Assembly: GCA_914767715.1 (NCBI GenBank)
Contig: OU612073.1
Coordinates: 24,490,001 to 24,554,000 of the forward strand
Direction of reading: 5' to 3'
From: Membranipora membranacea
Taxonomy: Eukaryota > Bryozoa > Gymnolaemata > Cheilostomatida > Membraniporidae
Length of the DNA stretch: 64,000 nt
Shown: positions 12,325 through 25,900 of the stretch, piece by piece
How positions within the stretch are numbered: position 1 is the first letter of the stretch
Layout of the letters: each line of letters opens with the position of its first letter
Notes under the pieces: model-generated
What the model saw: only the letters and a program-made list of their open reading frames with translations
What the model was told of the DNA's origin: nothing
Databases searched by the model: none
Program-made: the position numbers and the translations under genes

Positions 12325-13057
12325 TACTGCTAACAAAAGTGCACTGAGACACAGTGATACTGTTAAATGTGCCATATAGTAAATAGCAGGAAGGCATCCT
12401 TTTGGAAATTAGCACAACCAGTGAAGTTAAATCTACAATTAAACTTCTCTGACAGTAATTATCAAGCTAAGTATATGGGTAAACCTATAATTGTGTGCTT
12501 AGCTATAGAATATACTGATACATGTTGCTATCTGATAATTATCTCTCTTAAGGATGTCATGACAGCCCATTCCGGCTGTTATAGGATAGGGTAGGGTTTG
12601 GTTGGGTAGATATTTCACAATAACACAAATTACCTGTATACCTACTGTACATATAAACAGAGTTATAAATGTACAGTGTAATATATTTGTGAGCCCATAA
12701 TAAGTGACACATCAGCTGAATCTTGTTCCAAATGCCTCAGATTTTATGCAAACATTATACCCATTACATCTAACAGAGCTGTCATCTACCCTCTAAAACA
12801 AATATCTATCACCAAGTGTATACATGTACCCCATTAGTATAATATGTATATTGAAAAAATACAGCATGATGTAATGGCAGTAAGAATGCAAATGCTGTCA
12901 GCTGTTTGAAGATCTGGTGCAGACAGACCATCCTTGTTTACACATGTTATACGTAATGTCCTGACATCAAAGTCTCAACACACATTATGGATACTTGTAG
13001 TGATTTATAGTTGGTTAGTATTATATTTGATGTATTTGATGTTATTTATATTTATAG
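12325..13057. other. Spacer between divergent receptor A and midasin exons
   Basis: AT-rich region between the start of receptor A (minus strand) and the first recognised midasin exon (plus strand). No midasin-like or receptor-like exon was seen here on either strand. The part next to 12,320 should contain the receptor A promoter. The part next to 13,058 ends in a good splice acceptor (TTTATATTTATAG), so it looks like intron and not like 5' untranslated sequence. Confidence 0.5.
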
Positions 13058-16000
13058 AAGTATGGATTGTCTGAATGTGGTGAGGCTGAGAATCACTGAA
13101 CTGTTAGATGAATGGCCTGATCACCCTCTACTACTACAGGTATGTAACCTTTAACCTCTGACCTTTAACACTAATGATTTATCACACTACAATGCATCAT
13201 CACTACCGGTACTTGTACAGAACTGCTCTGTTTTATTCTTTTTCTGGTAACAGAATCTGGGTATATTTATGGGAATAGTTCGGGGACAATGAAGGCAATG
13301 GATGCCTCAGTGCAAGGCCGATCTCATAATTAGCAGTGTTTAACAGAATGAAATATAATATACAAAGCAGGTCACGCTGTGTTTCCGATTTTATGTTGTG
13401 ATAATAAATATACTTTTATGTTGCCACGATAGCCTAATATTGTACTGGTCACTGGTCCTGGGATGAGTGATGATCAGATTTGATATTTTCAGATAATCAG
13501 CATATTGGATAGAATCGAGTCATTCCGTATCACAGACCCGCTGATGAAGTTCACCACTGGCTTAGAGTTGGTTCTAGAGAAATTACAGGAATGGGAGACG
13601 AACGCTGCGCGACATGTTTCCGTACAAGAGCCTATGAATACTGTCAGTTTACTGGTTATAGAGTGGAGGAAACTGGAGCTAGATGGATGGAAACAGAGCC
13701 TGGAAAGTGTGGCTTACAAAATAGAGCAGTCTGCTACTAAATACTGGTAAGAGAGCAAGCTCGTCGTGTAAGGGTGCAGCTGACCTTATCTCTCCTGTAT
13801 GGGTACACTCACAGTGTGGCTGGATCGTCACAGTGTATGATGAGTAGAACCTCGAAATATATTACGGATTTCTGGAAGCTTCTATAGCTTACTTTCTGCA
13901 CACAAGATAATCTGGGATTTCTTTCAAGTGGATTTATTTCAAATTGGCGCCTCATATTTGATAAGAGTACCATGCTCATATTCACTATTTCAGGTTTCAC
14001 TTATGTTCCGTCCTGCTGCCGGCGGCGGCTCAGTCAGCACAGGAGAAGCCGAGTGATATCTCAGAGATAACTCAGCCTGTGATTCAGTTCATCGAGTCAT
14101 CGACTATCGGAGACTTTGAGTATAGACTCAGGATCCTCACCACGCTCACCATACACCTGAGCTTCCTCAACGGCACAAAACATAGTCAGTTATATCATGG
14201 CTTTGTATGGACTTGTGAAAAATGTGATGTCATGAGTGCATAGTACTTTGTTGGTTAGAGTAGGTTCTGTGGTTGTGACCTCTGCTCAGATCTACTACCT
14301 GCATGAAACATCTGCCAGGATCAAGAAACTTTCGCAAACACAAAAATTATCCATTAAAATATCAACGGGTTTTTAGTATGTTGGAGCAAAATTGTTGAAT
14401 AAACCAAGCCATAAAAGTTCCTGTTCAAATACAATCCCATCCAAAAATAGAATTTCATATGTTTTCAAAATAGATTGAATGAAGAAAACACTGTAGGATA
14501 AACGGAGCCTGATTTTATTGTTTCAATCTTCCAGATGCCACAGTCAACTGTCTCCACTCAATCCGCCGATTTTATGGACAGTTTAAGTCAACAGTGAAAA
14601 CCCATCTCACCAAAAATCGATCATCTATCGAGAAAGAGCTGAAGAATTTTGTGAAGATCTCTCGATGGAATGACATGAACTACTGGTCAGTAAGGGCCAG
14701 CGTAGATAAAGCTCATAAAACTCTCGCTAAGCATATGAAGGCCTATCATGTGAGTATATTAGTTATATATTATACAGACATGTCATCTTCTTGCCATAAA
14801 ATCCCACATGTTTTTGTAAAAATAAAATTTAAAAGAGAATATTGGTTAGTAATTTATCCCGATGTGATAGAAGTGACAAAAGGACATCAGGTCTGCGTTC
14901 AGCACACTAACGGCCGAATGACACTTGCAAATATAAACTGGGCCAAACAGAACAACATAATTTGCCTTTTAAAACACCCTCTAGATGATATCCCAATGCT
15001 TATTCATGATTTCTCCAATTTTCTGCATTTTGGGTTGCTCTCATTCTACTGGAAAGTAGTCGTCGACGAGAGGCAAAGCATCTCCAAATACAGGCAACTT
15101 AGATCAGACTATATCTATCCCTATGTTAAAATTTTTGAGCAATTATTAGTGATGTATGTCCGAGGAAATCGCAATCCTGTGCTTGCAAACTCTTCCCTAA
15201 ACAACCAATTCTACCACTCTACCCCACTTTAATATCTTACAGGATATTTTGTCAGCCCCTGCATCTAAGCTCTTCACAGAAGATATATCAGAGATTCCAT
15301 CTATATCTGAGACAGAAGACTTCGTCCCGCCGACAGAGTCACAGAAAAATGAACATAACTTCAAGACCTTGTCCAAAAGTGTGGCTATCCCAACGGGTAT
15401 GAAATTGTTATGAATCATGTATAATAGTCCAGAGCACTTTTATCCACAATGATTGTTATCTACATTTTCTCCTCCTCTTATGAATATCAGTTGACCCTTT
15501 TCTTTGATGCTTATAGTTCTGTGAATGCATTCATTTCAATTTTGTGTTTATGTAGAACACGACACAGGCGCTGCTTGTATTGTTCACCCAATAAGCTGAC
15601 TTCATCGGATTTCTGCCCATGTTATTATCATAACCTAAGTAGTCGGATTCAGGGTGCTCTTCCCATCCCTTTCAATTAACAACAGCCTCATCAGAATTAG
15701 TTTATATCTCAAAACATTTAATGTTGTTATAGATCTTTTGGAGTCTGATGCGCTGGAGTGTCTGCCTCGGATCTGTCAGCTAAATGAGAAGTTTGGTAAC
15801 GCGTGCAGACAGATTACAAGTCTACTACGCACTCATTCTCAGACTAATAAAGCTCTCAACAACTTCTCAGGTACTCCCATATATACATATCATCTATCAT
15901 ACCATGTACATATACGTATTCATATCTGTATACATATATAATACACATACATATATAATACACATACATATATAATACACATACATATATACATATAAAG

Positions 16001-19000
16001 TAAACCCTTTATATTAATTGCCGACAGGACCTCTAATCATTAATTCTATAGATCTATCATGTTGTACTCTAAGTGGCCTCAAGTGTAAACCTGACCGTTT
16101 CCTTCATTTGGACATATTTTATGAGTTAACATTGGTTCTCAGAATTATCCCCCCTTGGTCGCCATTCCTACTTTCTTCTTACTAGTAGTTTGTGGGTTTA
16201 TGATTTATAGTTCAGATAATTGAGACAGTGAATCAGTTACAAGCTCTGAAGATCATCAGTGGTGAGGACAAAGAGAAACAGAAGAAACAAGCTCGTAATA
16301 TCGACATGAGAAAGAGGAAGGCTCTCTCTACACTATTCCAAACTCTACATAAAATAGGTGAATATTATAATAATCGAAGGGTTCACTCCTTAAGAATGTT
16401 TCAGGTCTTGTGTATCACATTCACATTATACATAATGTATTGCGATGTGTTTGCTTCACAGTTGTTTGTGCATCTCAACAAGGGAGCAGGTAGAAGTCTT
16501 TATAGATTGTTTTCTACACTAAACAATTTCATAGACTTACCACCATTGTTACCAATCCACCGATATAGACAATATGCAGCGCACATACATCTTCACTCAG
16601 ATCAGGTTACTGATTCACCATCTAATTATTGTAATCTTTTTACAGGCTTGTCATACAGGAAGGGATGTATGAAGTTACAGACCTGCGGAGAGGACGACAG
16701 AAATGATTTACTTTGTACTAGTGAGATGTTACCTCTAGACCTTGAAGTCGGTTTATCCCAAAACCATCCGTATGTATATCTATATCTATGATGATAATAA
16801 TATTGTTTGTCTAATTTGAATCATGATCAGGACTCAAAATAATGGAGGTCTTCTGTATGTACAACAACATCGTGCATGCAGGTAAAAGACCCCTCCTGTA
16901 TGGTATAGCTCTATACAGGAGGGTGCTGTCACCAACCACTGCAGCTCCGGCCTTGTAGCTCTATGCTTCAGGCTGGGTTAAAGCTGTCAGTGGTTGAAGT
17001 GTGGCACTAATGACTTCGAAACCTAGTCGTGACTATACAACCTCTTCCTATCACGCACCTCGGTGCAGTCAACGTCCATATAGACGGAGAGCCATTATTT
17101 ATAATTTCAAAACGGATGTTGGATAGAAAACCAGGTTTTTTGTTAATGATATCTAGTGATCTTTGCTATATGAGAAGGTGAAAAAAGCCAAAACACCCCT
17201 AATAAACATATCATAACATCTGTTAGTAATGAATCATATACTGTTGTTATCCCTAACAGGTCCAATGTCGGCTGGATCGAGGTATGGAAGAGCAGTGTTA
17301 GGTACATGTTGAGAAGTTTGACTAGACGTAGCGTCTTCCAGAGTGAATCCGCTAAACCCTCAAAGGTATTTTTCTAAAATAAGGCATCAGCAAAATAATT
17401 TCAAGATTTTGTCAGTTGAGCCAGTTCGATCTACTGGCTAGAAATATTTGGTTCTAACGATGAGACAGAACGTGTTAAACTCACAAAAAAGCTTTAAACT
17501 TGTCTTTCCTTACCAGTAGTAGCATTATGATTGTGAGATTTAAAATGATGATATTTCCACTGATATAAGTTTGAAAACAATATTACTGAATCAGTTGTGT
17601 TCTTATCGTTTTGCTAACGAGAGATGTGATATTGTAGGAGCTGGGGCCTGATATAATACAGAGACTCAAAGGATACTCTGAGCATATGATAAGTCTACTG
17701 AGACATCAGGAGTGTGGGCTCACCCAGCAGACGGTGTATTATTTAAGGATGTCAGAGCTAAGCAGTACACTGAGCTCTCTACACGCTGAGGGTGTGAGGC
17801 GAGAGTCACCACTCTCCAGTAGTATACACCAGGTGGTCACTCAGATATCTACCTCACTACCAGGTTTGTACCGTCATAACCAGACACAGCAGTGTATGAT
17901 TGTGATCACTTACTAAGCTCTGCTCTGACCGACGCTGGTAGACACGAAATCCTTTGGTGGATAAAGCTTGATTATTCTATACTGTATGGTCATGATAGTC
18001 TTGATTGCCACACCATCAGATTTAGCGATTTGGCTTTTTTAACTCTTTTCGAATATTGTAGTATTGAGGATACTCTAATAATCAGTTCTGATGTACCAGT
18101 GTAAGTTGGTATGCTTGTATTTGAGATGATAAGTTGAGATGGCGTTTAGTACCGTGTGTTACTCTCTGCTCTCAGAATGATCTGTACAACACTGATAACG
18201 GATGTGTTGGATATTTTAGGTTTGATAGAGTATCTAGAGGAGTATAAGATGTTACTACACTCAGCACCTAGTAGCAGCACCAGCAGCAGCAGTAGCAGCA
18301 CTGATAACTCTGTATCAATCAGTAAATCTCCCTGCGTGGATAATATGCTCACTCCTGTGTCTAATATCACCACATACAGGTCAGCATTATGAATTTTATA
18401 AGTTTGTGGAGAGTTGTCTCTTACTGTTTTGTGAGGTGATAACACCAAATATATCTCCTAAAGACTTGAAAATAAGGATATGCAAACATTTTCTGCGCGT
18501 TTGAGTTTTTTGGTAGATAAGCTACAGGAACGGTGACTGCATTTTGACCACAAACCTCTTTTCTGTGAATAATAAAAAAAATCCAACTCCATCTCAGAGA
18601 TTTAGCATCAATTTTTCAGAGCCTGCTGCGCACTACTTCATATTTACAGCAGCCATGGTACATGGATATCTATATATTTTCATGATCGTACCAGTAAGTC
18701 ATTGGATTAAACAATGGTATGATATATATATATTTTTTTTATATCTTTTGGCAGCAACCAATGGCAGTCTCTCGTTGGATCTACAAATGTATGTCTAAGT
18801 CAACTGAGAAGTGTATCTAAGTTCTTCTCGGATCTTTCCTCGCGATCTGTGAAAGTCTACTCTAACTCTGAGCTGGAGAATATCACCAGACATCTGGAAT
18901 CTATACAGTCAGCAGTCACAGCAGTGCAACAAGACTGTCAGCAATTCAAAAGTATGGCACTATTTTGAATGCAACTATGCTCGTTACATGTGCAGACTAT

Positions 19001-19909
19001 AATGAATCGATAATTATGCATTAGTTCTAAAATTCCAACATGATTATTTACGAGCCATGACCTGACAATGATTGACTGAGTGATTGTTGAATATTGAATT
19101 GAATATTGAAATATACTTATTCTGCTCTCTAGGACTTGTTATGAAACAAATTACTTACAAAATGGACTCCTCAATTGTATTTTCAGCTAAAGAAGGAAAT
19201 GTTGTCTTAGTACATCAGATCAGTTCAGCACTGGAGGATTTCACACAAACTGTGACGACTTGTACCTCCTCACTAACATGTGACCCTCCTACAAGTCGAG
19301 ATCAGAGCTTCGGGAGGGAGGAGTTTGTCACTAAGACTGACTCCTTAGTTAAGGACATACTTCTAGCCTGTCAGCATACAGTAGGCAGCCTGGAGACTGT
19401 ACAACAGGAAGGAGAGACAACTACTGATACAGAAGATGATCGAGATTTATCAGATATACACCTGTCTGATACACTCAAGTTACTCGATGACGTCTCTAAT
19501 AACCTCAAACTGGAAAAGGTATCTAAAACACTCATCTGATGTTATTGACTGTTTCAGTGTAAAACTATGATTTTACTATAAATTGATGTTACATTTCTCC
19601 TGTGAAGTTCAGGCAATGCTAGTGAACAATTAACATTATCTTAACTCTATCTCAGTGTTGCCACTTGCGTTTTTGGTTGATCTATTTTAGATCCAGAACG
19701 AGCTGACCCAGTTATTAAATGATGCGTCATGTGATACAAACTCCACATCTCGACACAACAAGCTACAGATCCTAGCAGGATGTACAGAGATAGTAGGGGA
19801 CTATAGAGAGCTCAGCAGATGTATATTAGAACATTCCTGGAACATTTTCAGGAACTCTGGCAAACTTCTCTCTATTCTCTACAATATATTCACACATCTG
19901 GCCAGCAAG
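13058..19909 (+). CDS. MDN1: Midasin exons 1-14 of the window: helical linker region
   Basis: Exons: 13058-13139, 13493-13746, 13994-14184, 14535-14749, 15243-15396, 15733-15870, 16211-16357, 16646-16769, 17260-17365, 17638 to about 17867, 18176-18379, 18755-18951, 19187-19518 and 19691-19909. They encode the alpha-helical linker/stalk that joins the AAA ring to the acidic region. The best matches to the family are ITELLDEWPDHPLLLQ at the start, the WRKLELDGWKQSL segment and KISRWNDMNYWS. The acceptor at 16211 was chosen over one 5 bases later because only it keeps the frame. Exon 17638 has either a usual-looking donor at 17864 (wrong phase) or a weaker one at 17868 (right phase), so part of this junction may be misread. 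A poly-Ser stretch (AGC repeats) lies at about 18,270-18,300. Confidence 0.75.
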
Positions 19910-22900
19910 GTACTGTGCTTTAAGTTAAAATGTATCTCTGATAACTTTAACCTCAGAAGAGCTAGTTGCTCGTAATACAAACTGGTAGCCTGTGCTAAAT
20001 AATCAGCATGGGTGTCACACTGTCTCTGCTGTCACACTGTCTCCCTTATATCTTGTAGGGATTCTGTCTGCCTGAGGAGTTATCTGATGAGATGGATGGA
20101 GAAGGAGAAGGTAACTTTAACACATCAGAAGGAGCCGGGCTGGCTGATGGTCAGGGTACTAAAGATGTCAGCGATCAGGTAAGTCTGCCAGTAACCTCCG
20201 ACCAGTAATCGCTGACCAGTCACAGCTGACCAGTCACAGCTGACCAGTCACAGCTGACCAGTCACAGCTGATCAGTCACAGCTGACCAGTCACAGCTGAC
20301 CAGTCACAGCTGACCAGTCACAGCTGAGAGGTGATATGTGACCGTCAATCTAAGAGACTACTCATCTAATAACTGATATAAACTGATTATTTATTCTAAA
20401 GCCTGTGTTGGTTGGTAAGCAAAATATAACTGATAGATTCAAAGACGGTAATATTATACCTAATGTATGGGATGACCATGTTTATCTAACGAGAAGCAAA
20501 TATGTTTGAATATTTTCCCATCTCACCACACATTATTTGTATTTTGTGTCATCATATCTACAGTTAAGTTGTTTACAGAAACTTTACACTCGGTGAACTC
20601 ATATAACCCTGCAGCTGTTGTTTGCTTGATTATGTAGATAGAGGATGAGGCAGATCTGGACGACGCTAAGAGACAAGAGGACCGAGATAAGGAAAAGGAG
20701 GAGGAGCCAGACTCAGCTCCGCCCCCTCCTGGTGAGGATAAAGCTATAGAGATGTCTCAAGACTTTGACGGGGCTATGGAGGACGCCCCCGCTACAGAGG
20801 TACGAACTCTATTATAAGCTTCATACTGTTACTAACCCTTAAGAGATGACAAGATTAAAGGCTATTCCCTTAGACTTGCCATAGAAATTTGAGATCAGCC
20901 CCTCCCTGCGTGCTCTTCCTAAGATCCTACATTTGCAGCCTAGCAAATGGTTTAACTTGAAAATTGTAATCAGTTGAGAGTAATATACACTCCTCTCACT
21001 AGTGAAGGTGCTGAGCTGACTATGTGATTTCCTCTCCGTATCTGGGATGTCTTTCATAGTTTATACCCATATTATGTATGTGTATATATATATGGTGTCA
21101 GGTGGATGAGGAGGATGATGCTGCCTCTAGCGGTGACGAGGATGAGATGGATGATAAGATGGGAGATATCGGAGATTCAGATCTCAGAGAGAAACTAGAC
21201 GATAAGATGTGGGGAGACGATGACAAGGAAGACGAGGATAAGGAGGAGAATAAGGAGGTAAGTTACTTAGTCAACTTAACTATGTCTGTACTGCACTTTG
21301 GAACTGAGATTTTGCCAGCATGTGGCACATGTGATGTGAGATAAAGCATTGCACTGCTGTGACAAATTAAATGTTATGTTCGTTTCATCGTCCTGGTTGA
21401 TCATGTCGTGGAACATCACACATCATCAGGCAAGGTGATTGTTTGTTACAATTGCTGAGCAGGAAGTGTATAAACTTTAACTATAATTTAAGTTGCACTG
21501 CTCTTCCTTGTCTGTGTATAATATTCTACTCATTATTTCTGATTTGTGAGAATTCGATGAACTCAATAGTTAATATTTATACACTGAGCTTATTATATAT
21601 CAAATAGAAATCAGAAGAGGAGACGGGTAAGGGAAGTGAAGAATCAAAGCAGGAGATGGTGGCTAAGGATGATAACCCAGAGGATACTGTAGATAATAAG
21701 AATAAGGATAAGTCTGAGGCAGCTGAGGCAGATCAGGAAGAGAAGGATGTTAATGAGCTCGAGGAGAAACAAGATGAGGACGCTGATGAGTATGATAAAA
21801 ATGAGAAGGTAAATAAAGTCAGTGAATAAGTACTTATCTAACCAGTGGGTTAAGTTGTTTATTGGAACTTTTTCAAGCTAATATAAGGCAAAATGACCGC
21901 TGAGGCCACCTACCACTAAATGGATCAGGTGATCCTCCGTTCACTCTCCACATCTTTGGTCTTGAGAAACGACCTAACTTATTTCAACCTGAGTGTCCAT
22001 GACTTGGATCACTGTTAGTTATAATCCCTCATTTAGATGATACAAACTGATCGATATCTGCTAGGAAGTTCTGTATTCTCTTTCTGATGTGCTCTTCGTG
22101 CTCTTTCTCTCTCTGCTTCATCTGCTCTATTATCTGTAGTGACCTCGTTAACCTCTCTGCTGACTTATTACGAGGACTGTCCGTCAGCTGCTGTCGTCTC
22201 CCCTTACTGTTGTTGTATGAGAAGATACCGTTGAGGCTGGATGAGTCTTTACTCGCTGCCCTCATAGTCTTTGTAGACCGAGTCTTTGTCCTACTTGGTT
22301 TGGTTTTATGGAACTGTGGACTTGAGTATGCCCCTGACAGATTATGGTTTTTCAGCTCCCAATGCCCCGACTGTGTGACTGATCTATCTTCTAGTACTGA
22401 TTTAGGGCGCACCATTTCCTGACCATCAGTCTGGTCCTCAGTCTCCTGGAACTGAACACGAGATCTCTGTGCTGTGTTAGACTTACTATCCTGTATTCTC
22501 ACTCTGCCCGTCACATCCCCCCGCTCATGACGCTGCTGTCTCGGAGTGTTAGATGGATACATACTCAGCTGAATGGTGGACTTCTCCTGTACAGTGCGGT
22601 TACCTTGCTGCATCCTGTTGAGAGCCATCTTGTGTTTGAGTATAACTTTATCTCTTACGCTGTCAGTGCTATGAGCTGGCAGCTTCTCCACGTTATTTTT
22701 GGCCTCTAGGAAACTTTCTTCTTTTGTATACCACTTTCCTCTGGGTGCTGGCAGCCATACTTTGTTAGAATTTTGACAGCTGTTGGAGTAACTCTCAGCG
22801 CTCAGTGTAACACTATTACCTATAGCAGCAGCTTGTGATTGGGCGAGGGATTGTATCCTCTTGTTCATCAGTTTAGTGCATAGTTTGCAGTCAGGCACAA

Positions 22901-25900
22901 ACACAGCATCTCCTAAGTAGAGATATTGAAACCTAAACCGGTTATAAAGTCTACAACTAGCTAACAGCAGAAGATGGTATTATTATTATGACCAATTTCT
23001 ATTAGGAGTTAGATTCCCTTATGTAGAAAGAGGAGACAACTTCATCTGTTAGTTTGATTCCACCATGGAGTTTTGAACATATATCCCTAACTCCCTGATT
23101 CCTTTGACGGAAAGCTTTTGATTGTTTGAGTATGTATTTACCTGCCATTCCCCTGCAGGAGTGAGATTTGCCATCGAGAAGTATTTTACGCTTCTGATCT
23201 GCCCTTCCATTTAGATCATTTCTGCTCATTGTGGTGCTGATTGATGATGGTATAGCGTTCACCACTTGTAGTTTACTGCTAGAGTTCTCACTGGCCTTCT
23301 TCAATGACTAATTTACAAAGGAAATATAAACTCACCAGTATTATCAACTTTGCTATAGCTAACCTCAAGCTTTGCTCAAAAGTTTGAAGTCAAATAATGT
23401 TTACAGGGGAGAATTTATTGGAAGGCTTTTTAAAACAAATACTCAAACCTGAAAGTACGAAACTTTTGTACTCGACAAGAACATGTGATGCCATTAGCCC
23501 GATGAATTCTACTCAGCACCTGTTGAGAGATTTATTATTATTAGTGACATCATCCATGTCATTTTGTAATAAAATATAATATTTTTTACACCTTGCCTGG
23601 AACAACGTAACAATTCACAGGTACACCCGTAGGTTTGTGCAGAAGAAGTTTTAATGATAATGTGAGCTATAATCTCCTATGATCTTACGCTCATCAGCTC
23701 TTTGAACTAGAAAATTTTGTTTCTTCTCAAATCGCAGACAGTTTGTTACCTTGTGAAAGGTGCATTGTGATTCCTTCAACTGTCGCAGCAGTTGGTTGTG
23801 TGCGTTGCTGAGTGATTTGAATTTTCGTGTCGGGGTACGAAGACTTCCATTATTATGATACATCATGCCTGGTAAGAACTTAGCTGATGTCTCCTCAGGC
23901 TCCTCCCCTTTATTCTCAGTGTCTCCCGCTGCTGTATTACCTCCTGTATTACCTGTATCTATCACATCTACCGATAGCACTGATTGTGATTGGTCAGCGA
24001 GAGATGTCTTCAGTTTTTGTTTGACATCATACAGATCGTTCTGTATACGAGCCATGCTCTTCCTCTCCTCATCACAAAGCTTCTCCAGGGATTCTGTATA
24101 CTGCCTCGACTCGAGATCTGCTGTAGATCTGGTTTGAGATGTTATTATCCCCCCTTGTCTGCGTCGACGACCTGCTTTACTGGTGGAATATGGCATGATT
24201 TATTACAGCAGCAGTATTAATGTAATGTTTACTTTGTACAGCTGATCGCAAAGCTCCGTGACGTCCTGAGCAGTCTTACAATACTGCTGTGTTTTACTAC
24301 AAACAATAAATATACCACAGTGTCCAACTCGCCTACACTCTTTTCTTTGGATCAAGTGAGATGTAATTTGGCTGAATTTGGAGTTGCTCCTCCATCTCCA
24401 CTGCAGCTCACAAGAACGGGAGCAGCTCGGAATGCAGGCAAATTGTATATATTTTGATCTACCTTGCCTTCCTGGGATTGTTATTGCTATAACTTTATTT
24501 ATGCTATTACTGCTATTATCTTAAGTAGTCTTTGCCATCTTTTGACCTACTCCAGTTCTTACTAGATATCCGTACTGATGTTCTCACTCAATCTGAAAAT
24601 GTCTCTTATTTCCTTTTTTTCAGCCTGATCCATATTTTGATGGAGAAAATGATGATGAGAAGCCTCCAGAGACTGATGAGAACTTTGACCTTCCTGACGA
24701 TCTTGATCTAGATAACGCCGGAGATGAAGGTCAGGAGGAGGCAGAGCCTATGGATATAGGAGAAGATGATGAGGATGATAGTGAAATGGCTGAAGAGAAA
24801 CAGCAACCTTCTAATGAGGTATGTTATAGTGATAAATAACTCAAGCACAAGTTCCAGTAGCTGACTGGTACTTCATTGATGAGTATCTGCAAGCTAATGG
24901 GTTTGCCAGTAAAAAACTCATGCGTCATATCATCAGTACTTTGTGAGTAAGTTAAAAAAGAACTTTGATGTGTTGTTACAGGCGCATTTTCTTAATCTGT
25001 CCAGGAAGCTGATACATGCCTGGTACATGATACTGATAATATCCTGAGATAAATGACTCATATTTCTTCAGATCCCAGTAAATCATGCTTGACTCATTTT
25101 TACAGGAGGAATCAGGTGAGCAGAACAATACTGAAGAGGAAGGGGAAGATCCTACTATAGGTCAGCCTGAAGAGGAGGAGACGAATCCTGATAAAACTGA
25201 TCCAGAGCAGGATCAACAGACTAACACTGAATCTTATGGAGCTACCACAGAGACTAATGATCAGCAGATTATAGAGCAGTCAGCTCAGGACAAAGGTATG
25301 TATATACACAACAATATATACATATATACCAATATATATACACAACAATATATACATATATACCAATATATATACACAACAAGCCCAACAAGCTTTCTTT
25401 CCATTCTAAATAGGACACTGAACATTAATATGCACAGTGTTCAGGATGACAAAGTGTAGATCATATCGTTGCTCCGTATTGTTCTGGTTATTGTCAGTAT
25501 GATAGTTAGAGATTATTTTGTGTTTTGTCAGGTGGTGAGGCAGAATCTAAAGAGGAGCAAGGTGCTGGCCAATCAGAGAGCTCAGATCAAAAAGAGGCTG
25601 GACAGGGAGAATCTTATCAAACTGCTGCTGCCAGTGAAGATAAACAGAACCAAGATCAGGTGACCATTCTTATCTTATATGTGTCTGTTAATTTTAAATA
25701 TTGAATAAATTGATGTGATTTCGCAGTCCATTGCCACCGAACCCAAGTCAGGCCAAGAAATATGATAACTTGGTGTTTATAGTAATATTCAAAGTTCATA
25801 TACAGGTTATTTCATTCAGCTTGTCCTATTTTGAAAGTAAAAAATACCATTTGATACTCCTAAGTCCTGTTCGCTCTTTCTACTAAGACAAAAACAATAA

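Noticed and set aside
18146-18448. Minus-strand frame rich in Leu
   Set aside because: It is the reverse of the poly-Ser stretch in midasin exon 18176-18379.
20211-20327. CRISPR-like array
   Set aside because: The 14-bp units are directly adjacent without spacers. It is a minisatellite in a eukaryotic intron.
22087-22422. Plus-strand frame of 111 codons
   Set aside because: Antisense to the third exon of the nested coiled-coil gene, which has splice sites and a longer frame.
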